Source: an uncultured Eubacteriales bacterium
GTDB lineage: Bacteria > Bacillota > Clostridia > Peptostreptococcales > Anaerovoracaceae
Assembly (NCBI GenBank): GCA_900542245.1
Contig: UQMQ01000115.1
Location: 1 to 7,315, forward strand
Reading direction: 5' to 3'
DNA length: 7,315 bases
Both the position numbers and the translations under genes were made by a program. Numbering within the stretch: the first letter of the stretch is position 1; the number at the start of each line of letters is the position of its first letter. This document shows positions 7,130 through 7,315 of this stretch, piece after piece. The notes beneath the pieces were generated by a model. It made no database searches. It worked only from the letters and a program-made list of their open reading frames with translations, and was not told where the DNA came from.

Positions 7130-7209
7130 TTTTCTGTATTTTTCGACTGCCTTTGCTATGATATTTTGGGATATGACAATCGTTTTTTTGTTAGATTTAT
7201 ACAGAATAT

Positions 7210-7238
7210 AGTATAGCACCGTTAATCGAATTTTTCAA
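7210..7238 (-). promoter_or_regulatory. Strong sigma-A promoter for the gyrB-gyrA operon
   Basis: On the minus strand a -35 box TTGAAA (7233-7238), a 17-nt spacer and a -10 box TATACT (7210-7215) lie upstream of gyrB. TG one base before the -10 box makes it an extended -10 promoter. The predicted start is near 7203, giving a leader of about 85 nt before ATG 7117. The promoter directly follows the palindrome at 7242-7314, so gyrB appears to begin its own transcription unit rather than depend only on an upstream gene. Confidence 0.85.
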
Positions 7239-7241
7239 TAC

Positions 7242-7314
7242 AAAAAGAGGATTTTATACCGTTTTGATAATTTATCTTAAATTATCTCTAAAAACTCGCT
7301 AAAATCCTCTATTT
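7242..7314 (-). terminator. Long nested palindrome, probable terminator of an upstream gene
   Basis: Outer arms AGAGGATTTTA (7246-7256) and TAAAATCCTCT (7300-7310) are perfectly complementary. Within them GTTTT pairs with AAAAC (7261-7265, 7291-7295), and GATAATTT pairs with AAATTATC (7266-7273, 7279-7286) around a 5-nt loop. Read on the minus strand, the CCTC end of the stem runs into five T residues and a G (7241-7246), as in an intrinsic terminator for a gene lying to the right of the window. The stem is near-symmetric, and on the plus strand it ends in ATTTC, a poorer tail. It could also be a small palindromic intergenic repeat; the window ends right after it. Confidence 0.55.
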
Positions 7315-7315
7315 C

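Noticed and set aside
7132..7206. An 8-bp inverted repeat (TTCTGTAT and ATACAGAA) spanning the gyrB leader.
   Set aside because: The arms are 59 nt apart in AT-rich DNA where such matches arise by chance, and the left arm would lie largely at or before the predicted transcription start.

Overview
The window looks like part of the chromosome of a Gram-positive Clostridia-type bacterium. GyrB and GyrA are of Firmicutes type, several genes have strong AGGAGG-type ribosome sites, and a gyrase operon is followed by an RsbW/SigB pair. As I recall, Clostridioides difficile also has rsbV-rsbW-sigB a short way downstream of gyrBA near its origin. That makes a relative in or near Peptostreptococcales plausible, but the window cannot place it. 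The coding DNA is of moderate GC; the intergenic ends and the antitoxin remnant are AT-richer.

All recognisable genes lie on the minus strand, so transcription runs from right to left. At the right end is a long nested palindrome that looks like the terminator of an upstream gene. It is followed by a strong sigma-A-type promoter (7210-7238) and a leader of about 85 nt. Then come gyrB (5198-7117), gyrA (2663-5179), an RsbW-like anti-sigma factor (2208-2615), a SigB/SigF-type sigma factor (1462-2211) and trpS (382-1401). The gaps are 18, 47, -4 (an ATGA overlap) and 60 nt, with no convincing internal terminator, so one long transcript is likely. Behind trpS lies the C-terminal part of a RelB/DinJ-type antitoxin with no toxin gene, then a perfect Rho-independent terminator at 105-128. 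A second strong promoter at 8-36 fires leftwards out of the window.

The genes join DNA topology control (gyrase), stress-type transcription control (anti-sigma and sigma pair) and tryptophan charging of tRNA. Three things stand out. First, gyrB carries an in-frame TGA at codon 21, exactly where an invariant glycine is expected, while four neighbouring genes use TGA as their real stop. Second, the RsbW-like protein has alanine in place of the Mg-binding asparagine of its ATPase N-box, has six cysteines, and has no rsbV next to it. Third, the antitoxin remnant sits in the same frame as trpS, directly behind its stop codon.

I found no CRISPR array, insertion sequence, tRNA or rRNA.
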